A stretch of 64,000 nt of DNA from CAIQIA01 sp945861105 (GCA_947488815.1 CANLCC010000003.1:25556-89555), one strand, 5' to 3'. Numbered from the stretch's first letter, positions 50,343 through 58,110 are shown. Numbers and translations are program-made. Notes: generated from the sequence alone by a model not told the origin.

Positions 50343-51025
50343 GGTTCCAGGGGGCGGGCGGGTTCGGGAATCGGGCGCACCTGGCGGGCCAGCACGATGC
50401 TGCGGTCGCCGCCGCGGTGGCGTTCGACACCCATGACGCCGTCCACCGCCAGCCAACGGTCGGCCGGGGGCAGCGGTGCGGTGGCGGGCCAGCGCACCGG
50501 CAGGCTGATCGGGGTGGCATCGGCCAGACAGCAGCGCACCATCATCCGCGCCAGGGACGGAGCTTCGTCCGGCTGGGTCAGCACGAAGCCGCTCACCCGC
50601 ACCGGCTCCCCTTGCCAGAGCTGGGGGTCGGGTTGCTGCCGCAGCAGCCTCACCCAGTCGGTGAGGGTGCGTTGCTCGGGTGGCAGCAGAAACGTGAGGC
50701 CATCACCACCGGGATCCGCTGCCCCGCGGTTGGCCGCCAGGGTCGACAGGGACGGCCGCGGCGGCAGTGCCAGCATCAGGGCGGCCGTGCCCAGCAGCAC
50801 CGCCACGGCGCTGCCGGGTCGGCGTCGGCCCGCCCCGCTGGGCCAGCGCAGTCCTGCCAGGGCCAGCAGCAACAGCAGCAGGCCCGCCGCCAGCACAAGA
50901 CCATGAAAATCGGGCTGCAGCAGCAGGTGCAGCCGCCCCGAGGCCCAGGCCTGCAGCAGCACCACCCCCCAGGTGGCCAGCACCAGAGGGGGCCAGGGGA
51001 TCACAGGAGTGCGAGGTTGAGCCAT
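50339..51025 (-). CDS. TIGR03943/DUF1980 family protein
   Basis: The 228-residue protein has two N-terminal hydrophobic segments (LVLATWGVVLLQAWASG; LVLAAGLLLLLLALAGL) and a third near 75, then a soluble domain with EPVRVSGFVL and MMVRCCLADATPISLPVRW. The RCC-x-A-DA pattern is typical of TIGR03943 proteins, which pair with COG0701 permeases, as here (25-nt overlap). Such pairs are found near COG0523 GTPases and Zur in other bacteria (family knowledge), so zinc handling is likely. Confidence 0.85.
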   Translation of the reverse strand: MAQPRTPVIPWPPLVLATWGVVLLQAWASGRLHLLLQPDFHGLVLAAGLLLLLLALAGLRWPSGAGRRRPGSAVAVLLGTAALMLALPPRPSLSTLAANRGAADPGGDGLTFLLPPEQRTLTDWVRLLRQQPDPQLWQGEPVRVSGFVLTQPDEAPSLARMMVRCCLADATPISLPVRWPATAPLPPADRWLAVDGVMGVERHRGGDRSIVLARQVRPIPEPARPLEP

Positions 51026-51972
51026 TGGCCGATCAGCAGCACGGCAAGGGAAACCGCGACCAGGGTGACCGCGAGGGCCCTGGGGCGCAGGATGCGGCCA
51101 TAGAGACTGAGACTCTTCAGGTCGATGACCGGCCCCAGCAGCAGGAACGCCAGCAGGGCCCCCGGGGTGACCTGGCCGGCGAAGCCAAGGGCCAGGAAAG
51201 CGTCGACACTTGAACAGACGCTGACCACCAGGGCCAGCAGCATCAGGCTCAGCACCGACAGCGTCGGTGCCTGACCGAGGGTCAGAAACAGGTCGCGGGG
51301 GATCAGGGTCTGCAGCAGGGCGGCGACGGCGCTGCCCAGCACCAGCAGGGCCGCCAGCTCGAGAAATTCCCGCGAGCCGTGGTCGAGCAGCTCGGCAAGG
51401 GCGGGGCGCCTGAACGGGGTCGGGGCCGGCAGGTTCCCGGCGCCTCCCACCAGCCCACTGCGCCGCTCCAGCAGTCCCACCTGCCCCAGGGGCTGCACCA
51501 GCCGCCGTTCTGCCAGCAGCTCTGGGGCCAGCAGCTCACCTTCGGGCAACAGCAGCAGCAGCGCCGTCACCGCCAGGGCAATCAGCAGACTGCCGAGGGG
51601 GCGCAGCAGCAGCAGCCAGGGGCGGTCGGGGAAGGCCGCCCAGGTGGCCAGCAGCACGATCGGGTTGAGCACCGGAGCGGCAAAGAGGAAGCCGAAGGCG
51701 GTGGCGAGCGGGGCTCCGGCGGCCAGCAGCCGCCGGGCCACCGGCACGTTTCCGCATTCGCAGGCCGGCAGGGCGAACCCCAGCAGGGCACCGCTGAGGG
51801 CTCCTGGCACCCCGCCCGTCGGCAGCCGCTGCAGCCAGCGACCGCGGGGATCCCAGGCCCGGGCCAGGGTGGCGATGGCCACGCCGATCAGCAGAAAGGG
51901 CAGGGCCTCCACCAGCAGCCCCTGGAACACCGCCCAGGCGGTGGCCAGCTGTCCGGCTGATGGAGCCGTCAT
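51001..51972 (-). CDS. COG0701 (DUF318) permease
   Basis: The 323-residue membrane protein has about eight helices. Two signature blocks face the same side: LPACECGNVPVARRLLAAGA (paired Cys) in the first half and VSVCSSVDAFLALGF in the second, the typical duplicated core of this permease family. Family members are linked to metal or metalloid movement. It starts 7 nt after the QueD-like gene and overlaps the TIGR03943 gene, forming the head of the zinc-related operon. Confidence 0.88.
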   Translation of the reverse strand: MTAPSAGQLATAWAVFQGLLVEALPFLLIGVAIATLARAWDPRGRWLQRLPTGGVPGALSGALLGFALPACECGNVPVARRLLAAGAPLATAFGFLFAAPVLNPIVLLATWAAFPDRPWLLLLRPLGSLLIALAVTALLLLLPEGELLAPELLAERRLVQPLGQVGLLERRSGLVGGAGNLPAPTPFRRPALAELLDHGSREFLELAALLVLGSAVAALLQTLIPRDLFLTLGQAPTLSVLSLMLLALVVSVCSSVDAFLALGFAGQVTPGALLAFLLLGPVIDLKSLSLYGRILRPRALAVTLVAVSLAVLLIGQWLNLALL

Positions 51973-51979
51973 GGCCGAG

Positions 51980-52435
51980 TCATGGGGAGGGGCACCACGG
52001 GGGCAGGGCTTCCCAGCAGGCGGCATTCTGATCGTTCTCGCGGGCCTCGACCCGCCAGCACCAGCTGCGGCCGCCGTCACGCTGCTGCAACAGGGCGTTG
52101 GCCCGTTCCCAGACCCAGCGGGCACTGGCCTCCATGCCGACGTTGTCCATCACCCGCAGATCAAGGGCCCCCAGGTCGTGCAGGCGGCGCCAGTCGTCGA
52201 GCAACGGGTCATCGGCCCGCACCAGAAAGGTGTGATCGAACTGCTCCTCCAGCAGGCGGCGCAGGGGCCGCAGGCTGGAGAAATCGACGACGAAGCCATT
52301 GACATCCAGTTCGCCGGCGCCGAACCAGCAGGTGAAGCTGCGGTCATAGCCGTGGACGAAGCGGCAGTGGCCCGGATGGTCGGGCTGGCGATGGCAGCAG
52401 GGGAAGCCGCCGAACCGCTTGCTGCAGGTGTACAT
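51980..52435 (-). CDS. QueD/6-pyruvoyl-tetrahydropterin synthase-like protein, HGY variant
   Basis: From the ATG at 52435 the product has 151 residues. The T-fold is clear: FGGFPCCHRQ (first zinc His), GHCRFVHGY (Cys-x3-His of the active site) and VVDFSSLRPLRRLLEEQFDHTFL (Asp and His of the catalytic triad). In QueD and PTPS the middle motif is HGH, giving two zinc ligands; here the second His is Tyr (HGY). Either zinc is bound differently or the activity has changed. Leading the COG0701/Zur cluster suggests a metal-sparing or altered pterin role (inference). Confidence 0.78.
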   Translation of the reverse strand: MYTCSKRFGGFPCCHRQPDHPGHCRFVHGYDRSFTCWFGAGELDVNGFVVDFSSLRPLRRLLEEQFDHTFLVRADDPLLDDWRRLHDLGALDLRVMDNVGMEASARWVWERANALLQQRDGGRSWCWRVEARENDQNAACWEALPPWCPSP

Positions 52436-52458
52436 GGCGACGACCGCGGGCTGCAAGG

Positions 52459-52471
52459 CTGAAGTCTTCAG
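52459..52471. repeat. Perfect 13-nt palindrome in divergent promoter region
   Basis: CTGAAG-T-CTTCAG lies in the 50-nt gap between the QueD-like gene (leftward) and hisIE (rightward). Size and position suit a dimeric regulator, but it does not match the Zur or Fur consensus well. It could also be chance in so short a gap. Confidence 0.4.
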
Positions 52472-52485
52472 TCTCCCCTGCGGCC

Positions 52486-53175
52486 ATGACCCCGCCGAGC
52501 CTGCCCCCCCTTGAGCCCCTGCCGCTCGAGCATCTGCGCTTCGACGCCGCCGGGCTGCTGCCGGCCATTGCCCAGGACTGGCTCGATGGATCCGTGCTGA
52601 TGGTGGCGTGGATGAATCGGGAGGCCATCGCCCGCAGCCTGGCCACCGCCGAGGTGCATTACTGGAGCCGCTCCCGCCAGGAGCTCTGGCACAAGGGGGC
52701 CACCAGCGGCCAGATCCAGCGGCTGCGGGGGGTGCGTTACGACTGTGATGCCGACGTGCTGCTGCTGACCGTGGAGCAGCTGGGGGGTGGCGCCTGCCAC
52801 ACCGGTGCCCGCAGCTGCTTCTTCGGTGCAGGCCCCTCGCCGCAGCCGGGCGGGGCCGCGGCCCCCCTCCCGCCGGCCGATGCCTGCAGCGAGCTGTACC
52901 GAGTGGTGGACCAGCGACGGCGGGCCCCCGAGCCGGGCAGCTACGTCAATCGCCTGTTCGAGGGGGGCGACAACCGCATCCTCAAGAAAATCGGTGAGGA
53001 GAGCACCGAGTTCGTGATGGCCTGCAAGGACGGCGAGGGGCCGGCCATTGCCGCTGAGGCCGCCGATCTGGTGTTCCATCTGCAGGTGGCCCTCGCCCAG
53101 CACGGGGTGAGCTGGCGGCAGGTGCTGCAGGTGCTGGCTGACCGGCGTGGGGCCCCCCGTCGGCCCGTGGATTAA
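52486..53175 (+). CDS. hisI: Bifunctional phosphoribosyl-AMP cyclohydrolase/phosphoribosyl-ATP pyrophosphatase
   Basis: Steps two and three of histidine synthesis on one 229-residue chain (hisIE). The HisI half (about 1-120) has VLMVAWMNREAIARSL, YWSRSRQELWHKGATSG and the zinc/active-site DCDADVLLLTVEQ with ACHTGARSCFF. A Gly/Pro linker leads to the HisE half (about 133-229) with NRLFEGGDNRILKKIGEEST and EAADLVFHLQVAL, the magnesium-binding Glu/Asp set. The stop overlaps the convergent peptidase gene by 4 nt. Confidence 0.96.
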   Translation: MTPPSLPPLEPLPLEHLRFDAAGLLPAIAQDWLDGSVLMVAWMNREAIARSLATAEVHYWSRSRQELWHKGATSGQIQRLRGVRYDCDADVLLLTVEQLGGGACHTGARSCFFGAGPSPQPGGAAAPLPPADACSELYRVVDQRRRAPEPGSYVNRLFEGGDNRILKKIGEESTEFVMACKDGEGPAIAAEAADLVFHLQVALAQHGVSWRQVLQVLADRRGAPRRPVD

Positions 53176-53825
53176 GGCGTCGGGGGCGGTGGCTCGGGCC
53201 GGAACAGGGAGGGGCGCCCCAGCAGCCAGCGCAGGGTCTCCCGATCCCGGGGGCTGAGGTCGCTGGGGGGCCGGGGCCCTGGCACGGCCGTCATCACATC
53301 GTCGGGCCGGTCGCTGTGGCCCCAGAGCCCGAACCCATGGCCGAGCTCGTGCAGGGCCGTGGCCTGCAGGCCCTGCAACCGCTGGCCGGGGTCGAGCAGC
53401 ACATCCACGAGCGGTTCGGGCCGATCCGCTCCGCCCCGGCGCACCATCTGCAGGCTCAGCAGTGCCCGTCCGAGGCTGGCGCGGCCGTCCTGGCGGGGGG
53501 GGCGACGGCGCCAGAGCCTGATGTGGGCATCGTCGGCCCGTTCAACGGGTTGCAGGGTGAGTTCGCGACCCCAGCGGGCGAGGGCGGTGTCGACCGCCTG
53601 GCGCCAGAGGCCGCTGAAGCGATCAGGCTGCGGATCCGGCTCGATCCAGACGCACCATGAACGGCGGCTCACCCAGCCGAGGGAGGAGGGCTGCAGCCGG
53701 TCGGCATAGGCGGGGCGAGGCGAGACCTCCGGTGGTGACGGCGGAACGGCAAGGCGTTGACGCTCCTCGGGGCTGAGCAGGCGACGCTGCTCGACGGGGG
53801 CACAATCCGGCGCTGCCGGGATCAT
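53172..53825 (-). CDS. Metzincin-like zinc metallopeptidase
   Basis: The 217-residue protein has ALHELGHGFGLWGHS (HExxHxxGxxxGH-type zinc motif, about 156-170) and a following DVMTAVPG that can serve as the Met-turn, the set expected of M10-like metzincins. The N-terminal part has SWCVWIEPD and a helix WRQAVDTALARWGREL as in matrixin catalytic domains. No convincing signal peptide is visible, so its location is unclear. It overlaps DUF2214 by 4 nt (ATGA) and is probably translated with it. Confidence 0.8.
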   Translation of the reverse strand: MIPAAPDCAPVEQRRLLSPEERQRLAVPPSPPEVSPRPAYADRLQPSSLGWVSRRSWCVWIEPDPQPDRFSGLWRQAVDTALARWGRELTLQPVERADDAHIRLWRRRPPRQDGRASLGRALLSLQMVRRGGADRPEPLVDVLLDPGQRLQGLQATALHELGHGFGLWGHSDRPDDVMTAVPGPRPPSDLSPRDRETLRWLLGRPSLFRPEPPPPTP

Positions 53826-54310
53826 GCGGGGAGGCCCACACCCCGGGCCATGAGGCTGGCCAGCAGCGGCAGGCTGGCGAAGGCAAGCAATTCAATGTTG
53901 ATCACCCAGCGCAGGCGGCTGGTGGCTGCCGCCGACAGGCTCGGGGCTTCCCCTTTGCGCAGGGGGATGGCCCAGAGCACATAGGTCACGGTGGGGTACA
54001 GCGACAGGGCCCCGGCGCCGAGGAACAGCCCCACCTTCCACCAGAACAGGGGATTGGTGGTGTAGAAGGCTGAACCCTGGCCGAAGTGGATCACCCGCAG
54101 GATGCCGCTGACCAGCAGGGTGAGGGCCGCCAGCCCGTAGACGATGTCGATGATCACGAGGCGGGTGGCGGTGGCCCTGTCGGGGTCGGGGCGGAGCAGC
54201 CAGCGTTCGAGGATCAGGGCGGCGAAGCACACCATGAAACCGATCTCGTGCAGGTAGGCGACACCGGCGCGGGTCAGCAGGTCCTGGGCCATGGCGTGGA
54301 GGGGAGGCAT
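53822..54310 (-). CDS. DUF2214 family membrane protein
   Basis: The protein has 162 residues (ATG 54310; an ATG at 54292 would give 156) and four membrane helices. Phrases YLHEIGFMVCFAALILERWLL and LLVSGILRVIHFGQGSAFYTT with NPLFWWKVGLFLGAGALSLYPT match DUF2214. Function is unknown. It starts divergently from the AT-rich leader of the sigma factor gene. Confidence 0.85.
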   Translation of the reverse strand: MPPLHAMAQDLLTRAGVAYLHEIGFMVCFAALILERWLLRPDPDRATATRLVIIDIVYGLAALTLLVSGILRVIHFGQGSAFYTTNPLFWWKVGLFLGAGALSLYPTVTYVLWAIPLRKGEAPSLSAAATSRLRWVINIELLAFASLPLLASLMARGVGLPA

Positions 54311-54573
54311 TGGCCCGGGACCGTAGCCCCTACCGGGTCGTGGTTGCCGTCGCGGCCGATGGATTTTTTCCGGTTTTGGTCAAAAAAAGCGGCGTCATTC
54401 TTTCTTCGTTTTTGCCTGCTTTACGCTTCGTCATGCTGATTCGCTTCGGCTTTGTGTGGTGGATTGGGGAGCTGAAATGCGAATCAAATGGGAAGTGGAA
54501 AACCTTTCCAAAGGTTCCGGGAAAAACAGGAAGGTCCCCTACGTTCAATTCAGTCCAGAAATCGGTTGTCGCC
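54311..54573. promoter_or_regulatory. AT-rich leader region between DUF2214 and sigma factor genes
   Basis: These 263 bases are far richer in A and T than the surroundings. They contain a T6...A7 near-hairpin (about 54364-54389), the palindrome at 54501-54516 and several purine-rich tracts (GGGAAAAACAGGAAGG). An open frame continues into the sigma gene, but its translation looks non-conserved and Phe/Lys-rich. I read the region as an untranslated control region for the sigma factor. Confidence 0.5.
54501..54516. repeat. 16-nt inverted repeat upstream of sigma factor
   Basis: AACCTTT-CC-AAAGGTT is a perfect 7-2-7 inverted repeat, 57 nt before the sigma factor ATG. With a 2-nt loop it is better suited to be a protein-binding palindrome than an RNA hairpin. 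Confidence 0.45.
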
Positions 54574-55473
54574 ATGGCCAGTTCCCTCAGCGCTTTTCTG
54601 GGTGAGATCGGTCGGCATCAGTTGCTGACCCCCGAGCAGGAGCTCACCCTCGGGCGCAAGGTGCAGGCCATGATGCCCCTGCTCGAGCGACCGCCCGAGG
54701 AGCTGAGCGATGAGGAGCGACGTCTCATCCGGCTGGGCGAGCGGGCCAAGAATCAGATGATCACGGCCAATCTGCGGCTCGTGGTCAACCTCGCCAAGCG
54801 TTATCAGGGCAAGGGTCTTGAGCTGCTTGACCTGATTCAGGAGGGCACCCTCGGCCTCACCCGCGCAGTGGAGAAGTTCGATCCGACCCGTGGACATCGA
54901 TTCAGCACATATGCCTACTGGTGGATTCGTCAGGGTCTGAACCGTGCCCTCTCCACCCAGAGTCGAACGATCCGGATTCCGGTCAACATCAATGAGAAAC
55001 TCACTAAATTGAGGGCTGCCAAGGCAAGGCTCTTTCAGTCCACAGGCCGCCAACCCGGTGCCCTTGAGCTGAGTCGCTCGCTCGACATCCCCCTGGAGGA
55101 GGTGGAGGATCTGCTGGGCTGCGAGCTGCGCAGCGTCACCGTCAGCCTTCAGGGGGTCGTCAAGTCGAAGTCGGACCCTTCAGAACTGGTGGATGTGCTG
55201 CCCAGCGAGGAGATTCCACCCATGGAGCGCGCCGAGCTTGACGAGCGCATGGCCGCGGTCTGGAAGCTGCTCGACCACGCCAGCCTCACCCCGAAGGAGC
55301 GCACCGTGGTGATGCTGCGGTTCGGCATGGACGGCACCCATGAGTGGCGCACCCTGGCCGAGGTGGCCCGACAGATGAACTGCAGCCGTGAATACTGCCG
55401 CCAGGTGGTGCAACGGTCCCTGCGCAAGCTGCGGCGGGCCGGCATTCAGTCGGGACTGGTGGAAGTGGGCTGA
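54574..55473 (+). CDS. Group 2 sigma-70 family RNA polymerase sigma factor
   Basis: The 299-residue protein begins MASSLSAFLGEIGRHQLLTP (region 1.2), then region 2 with NLRLVVNLAKRYQGKGLELL and STYAYWWIRQGLNRAL (2.3-2.4), region 3, and region 4 with PKERTVVMLRFGMDGT and the helix-turn-helix LAEVARQMNCSREYCRQVV. The length and absence of region 1.1 fit cyanobacterial group 2 sigma factors (stress or nutrient type), not the principal RpoD. It is a single gene with a long AT-rich leader and a possible weak terminator. Confidence 0.93.
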   Translation: MASSLSAFLGEIGRHQLLTPEQELTLGRKVQAMMPLLERPPEELSDEERRLIRLGERAKNQMITANLRLVVNLAKRYQGKGLELLDLIQEGTLGLTRAVEKFDPTRGHRFSTYAYWWIRQGLNRALSTQSRTIRIPVNINEKLTKLRAAKARLFQSTGRQPGALELSRSLDIPLEEVEDLLGCELRSVTVSLQGVVKSKSDPSELVDVLPSEEIPPMERAELDERMAAVWKLLDHASLTPKERTVVMLRFGMDGTHEWRTLAEVARQMNCSREYCRQVVQRSLRKLRRAGIQSGLVEVG

Positions 55474-55490
55474 TCGTTCCCAGCTCGCCT

Positions 55491-55516
55491 GGCCCGCCCG
55501 GGCCTGGCCGGTTTTT
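55491..55516 (+). terminator. Possible weak terminator after the sigma factor gene
   Basis: A GGCCCG/CGGGCC stem (2-nt loop) is followed seven bases later by TTTTT. The gap between stem and T run makes it a weaker candidate than that at 10475. Confidence 0.4.
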
Positions 55517-55576
55517 CCCACTGTGGTGGCCGGGCCCCAGGGATCAGGCTGTAGCTCCTGACCTTGATCTGCCCTC

Positions 55577-55927
55577 GTGCCTGAGTCCGCTCCCACCGTC
55601 GACGCCACCGTCGTTGACAGCACCGTGGTTGATGAAGGCCTGCTGCGCCGGATGCTGCGCAGGGCCGGGCGCACCGTCGCCCGCCCGGCCGTCGAATGCC
55701 TGGAGCTGCTGCTTGACGGCCAGACCCCCCACACCGTGCGACTCACGATGCTGGCGGCCCTCACGTATCTGCTGGTGCCCACCGATCTGATTCCCGACTT
55801 TCTGCCCATCGCCGGGTTCAGCGACGACGTGGTGGCCCTCACCGCCCTGCTGGGGATGGTGCGCACCCACCTCACGGACTCCATCCGCGACCGGGCCCGT
55901 CAGCGGCTCGATCGCTGGTTCTCCTGA
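55577..55927 (+). CDS. DUF1232 (YkvA-like) membrane protein
   Basis: GTG start; 116 residues. The DUF1232 core is LAALTYLLVPTDLIPDFLPIAGFSDDVV (about 57-84), with the PxDxIPDxxPxxGxxDD pattern of the family in two short hydrophobic segments. An amphipathic helix flanks each side. Function unknown. Co-directional with the next four genes. Confidence 0.88.
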   Translation: MPESAPTVDATVVDSTVVDEGLLRRMLRRAGRTVARPAVECLELLLDGQTPHTVRLTMLAALTYLLVPTDLIPDFLPIAGFSDDVVALTALLGMVRTHLTDSIRDRARQRLDRWFS

Positions 55928-55965
55928 CCGGAGAACCGCCTGGGTGCCAGGCTGGAAGGGCGCAG

Positions 55966-56295
55966 GTGTCACCGATGGCCCCTTCTCCGCCCGCCCTTGA
56001 TCCCGATGAGCTGCTGCAGCTTGAGGATTTCCTCAAGGACTGGTTGCGGCACAGCGGGCGCACCCAGGCCGATCTGCGTCGCGCCCTGCGGGCCAGTTCG
56101 ATCCGCATGCCGGCCCTGCTGCAGGAACTGCAGCGCACGGTTCAGCAGGCCGGCCTCAGCGGGCTCGCCGATCGTCTCTGCGGCATCGAGGGGGAGTGGC
56201 AGCTCGAGATGCTCCCCGCCGGCGCTGCGGCTCCGGCCGATGATCTGGCCCAGCTCGATCTGCTGCTGCGCGAGATCCGTGACGAGGTCGCCTGA
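55966..56295 (+). CDS. Hypothetical helical protein (109 aa)
   Basis: GTG at 55966 or ATG at 55975. The chain is mostly helical: LLQLEDFLKDWLRHSGRTQA, LRRALRASSIRMPALLQELQ and LAQLDLLLREIRDEV. No membrane segment or signal peptide is present. The pattern LRHSGRTQADLRRAL recalls a DNA-binding helix-turn-helix but is too short to claim. I do not recognise the family. Confidence 0.65.
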   Translation: MSPMAPSPPALDPDELLQLEDFLKDWLRHSGRTQADLRRALRASSIRMPALLQELQRTVQQAGLSGLADRLCGIEGEWQLEMLPAGAAAPADDLAQLDLLLREIRDEVA

Positions 56296-56343
56296 CGGCC
56301 ATCGGGCCTCTGGGGCAGAGTGAGGGCACTGCCCCTCTGCCCC

Positions 56344-56583
56344 ATGCCCCGCGCTGTCCTGCCGACCGTGCTGCTCCTGACGGCGCTGGCCCCCCTGGCG
56401 CCGCTGCGCAGCCAGACCCTCGATTACCTGCTGGGTCCCGGCTCCGATGTCGGCCGTTCCACCCGGGTCGAACCGGTCAACTGCCGTCAGAACGCTGACG
56501 GTTCCGAGACCTGTGACACCCAGCTGATCAATCCCCCGGGGGATACCCCGGCGCGGCCGCGGCTGTCCCCCTTCCCGAACTGA
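56344..56583 (+). CDS. Small secreted protein (79 aa)
   Basis: From the ATG at 56344 there is a signal peptide (RAVLPTVLLLTALAPLAPL), then about 50 polar residues with two Cys (VNCRQNADGSETCDTQ) and a Pro-rich end. The Cys pair suggests a disulfide in the periplasm. It lies 6 nt before the PsiE-like gene. Function unknown. Confidence 0.62.
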   Translation: MPRAVLPTVLLLTALAPLAPLRSQTLDYLLGPGSDVGRSTRVEPVNCRQNADGSETCDTQLINPPGDTPARPRLSPFPN

Positions 56584-56589
56584 GGTTCC

Positions 56590-57084
56590 ATGGCCCTGCG
56601 GCTCTGGCGGGATGACCGGGCCTTTCTTGTTCAGCTCGGCCGTTTCCAGCGGGCCCTGGCCCGCGTGGTGTCTGTCGCCTTGATCGCGGTCATCCTCGTG
56701 GCCACGGCCCAGCTGCTGCTGGGCATCGGCGCCCATCTGGTGCCTGGGCAGCTGCCCCTGATCGGCACGGAGCTCAACAGCGTGCTCGGTGATGTGCTCA
56801 CCCTGCTGATCGCCGTGGAGGTGCTTGAGAACGTGGCCTCCTACCTGCGGGAGGAGGGGTTGCAGCTGCAGCTGGTGCTGGTCACGGCCATCACCGCCGT
56901 CGCCCGCAAGATCATCGTGCTGCCCTCCGACACCAGCAACGGGCCGCTCTACCTGGCCGGTCTGGGGGTGGCGACCCTCTTCCTCTGCGCTGCTTACTGG
57001 CTGGTGGAGGAGCAGGCCCAGCGGCGGCGCGCCCCTGGGCCCGGCTCCCCCGGGTCGCTCAGGGAGACGCCACCCCGGGACTGA
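56590..57084 (+). CDS. PsiE-like (phosphate-starvation-inducible) membrane protein
   Basis: The 164-residue protein has four helices, with VVSVALIAVILVATAQLLLG and LNSVLGDVLTLLIAVEVLENV plus LVTAITAVARKIIVL, the signature of the PsiE family. The role of PsiE is poorly known; the name comes from E. coli phosphate starvation. The 3' end overlaps a convergent secreted-protein gene by 26 nt. Confidence 0.82.
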   Translation: MALRLWRDDRAFLVQLGRFQRALARVVSVALIAVILVATAQLLLGIGAHLVPGQLPLIGTELNSVLGDVLTLLIAVEVLENVASYLREEGLQLQLVLVTAITAVARKIIVLPSDTSNGPLYLAGLGVATLFLCAAYWLVEEQAQRRRAPGPGSPGSLRETPPRD

Positions 57085-57490
57085 GGCGGTCCCCCATGCC
57101 CAGGCGGATCAGCATGTCGCGGGCCCCCTCGTGGACGGCACTCCACTGCTGCGGCAGGGCCCGTTCCATTACCCCCTGGCTGCAGCCCATGGCGATCAGC
57201 TGCCCCTCCGTTCGCATGCGATCGGCATAGACCTCACCCATGGCAGCCAGCAGGGACGACCCTCGCAGGGCCTCGGCGGTGCGGTCGGGGCGGCCCTCGA
57301 CCCAGGCCAGGGCGGCCTGCTCGCCCACCGCCCGGTCACGGTCGGGTTTCGGGATGCGACGGCACACCTGCAGGGCCTCGGCGGCCTGCTGCATCGTCTG
57401 TCGGGGGCGGTTCTGGCTGTGCACCATCGTTGCCGACAGGCCCAGCAGCAGCGGGAGCAGGGCGGCGACAACGGCACCGGGGCGGGGCAT
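57059..57490 (-). CDS. Secreted hypothetical protein (143 aa)
   Basis: From the ATG at 57490 there is a signal peptide (GAVVAALLPLLLGLSATMVHS), then a helical domain with TMQQAAEALQVCRRIPKPDR and GQLIAMGCSQGVMERALPQQ. Two Cys may pair. The layout is like several small periplasmic proteins of picocyanobacteria, but no function is assigned. Confidence 0.68.
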   Translation of the reverse strand: MPRPGAVVAALLPLLLGLSATMVHSQNRPRQTMQQAAEALQVCRRIPKPDRDRAVGEQAALAWVEGRPDRTAEALRGSSLLAAMGEVYADRMRTEGQLIAMGCSQGVMERALPQQWSAVHEGARDMLIRLGMGDRLSPGVASP

Positions 57491-57521
57491 GGAACGAGGG
57501 ACCGTGGCCTGACACCCCAGC

Positions 57522-58097
57522 CTAGGCAGGGTCCAGCAGCGGTCCTGTGGGGGGCAGGCCGGCGTCGACAAACAGCGTCAGCCACAGGCACCCCGCCCCT
57601 GGATCGGTGCGTTCCAGCCGGTGGCGCCGCCGGGGAGGAATCCAGAGCATGTCGCCGGGGCCGAGGCTGACGCTGGCGTCGGGGTCGGTGAAGCGCAGAT
57701 CGGCATGGCCCTGGAGCAGCAGCACCCACTCCCCCTCGGCCTGGTCGAGCCACTCCCCCGCCGGGCTGGCTGCAGCGCAGGAATGGATCCGTTCCAGCCG
57801 CAGCCCGGGGGCCTCCAGCAGGGTCTGCAGCTGCTCCTGACCAACGGCGGCCATGGGGCCCCGCCAGAGGTTGAGGACCCGGGGTCCGCTGGGGGTCTCC
57901 CCCCAGCGCCGGCCGATCTCGAGGCCAAGGCCCGCCGCCAGGGCCACGACCTCGTCATGGCTGCTGCAGTCCCGCAGGCGGCGGCGCAGGGCGGGGTCGG
58001 CCTCCGCCAGGGCCACCAGTCGGTTGAGGTCGCCGACCTTGGCCAGAAAGCGCTGCAGCTGTTCTTCTGCCACGGACCTGCCCGGAGACAGTCCCAT
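57522..58097 (-). CDS. Nif11-domain/cupin fusion protein
   Basis: The 191-residue protein (GTG 58073 is an alternative start) combines a Nif11-like domain (AEEQLQRFLAKVGDLNRLVA, DEVVALAAGLGLEIG, about 9-65) with a cupin barrel (about 80-180; HADLRFTDPDASVSLGPGDM, WIPPRRRHRLER). Nif11 domains are leader sequences of lanthipeptide-type precursors in Prochlorococcus and Synechococcus and also occur in fusions. Metal ligands of the cupin are only partly recognisable. It could be a small-molecule binding or modifying protein; function unknown. Confidence 0.78.
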   Translation of the reverse strand: MGLSPGRSVAEEQLQRFLAKVGDLNRLVALAEADPALRRRLRDCSSHDEVVALAAGLGLEIGRRWGETPSGPRVLNLWRGPMAAVGQEQLQTLLEAPGLRLERIHSCAAASPAGEWLDQAEGEWVLLLQGHADLRFTDPDASVSLGPGDMLWIPPRRRHRLERTDPGAGCLWLTLFVDAGLPPTGPLLDPA

Positions 58098-58110
58098 GAT
58101 GGGAACGCCG

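Noticed and set aside
54310..54573. In-frame extension of the sigma factor by about 88 residues
   Set aside because: The sequence is AT-rich with unusual codons and no similarity to sigma region 1.1; the ATG at 54574 matches the conserved family start.
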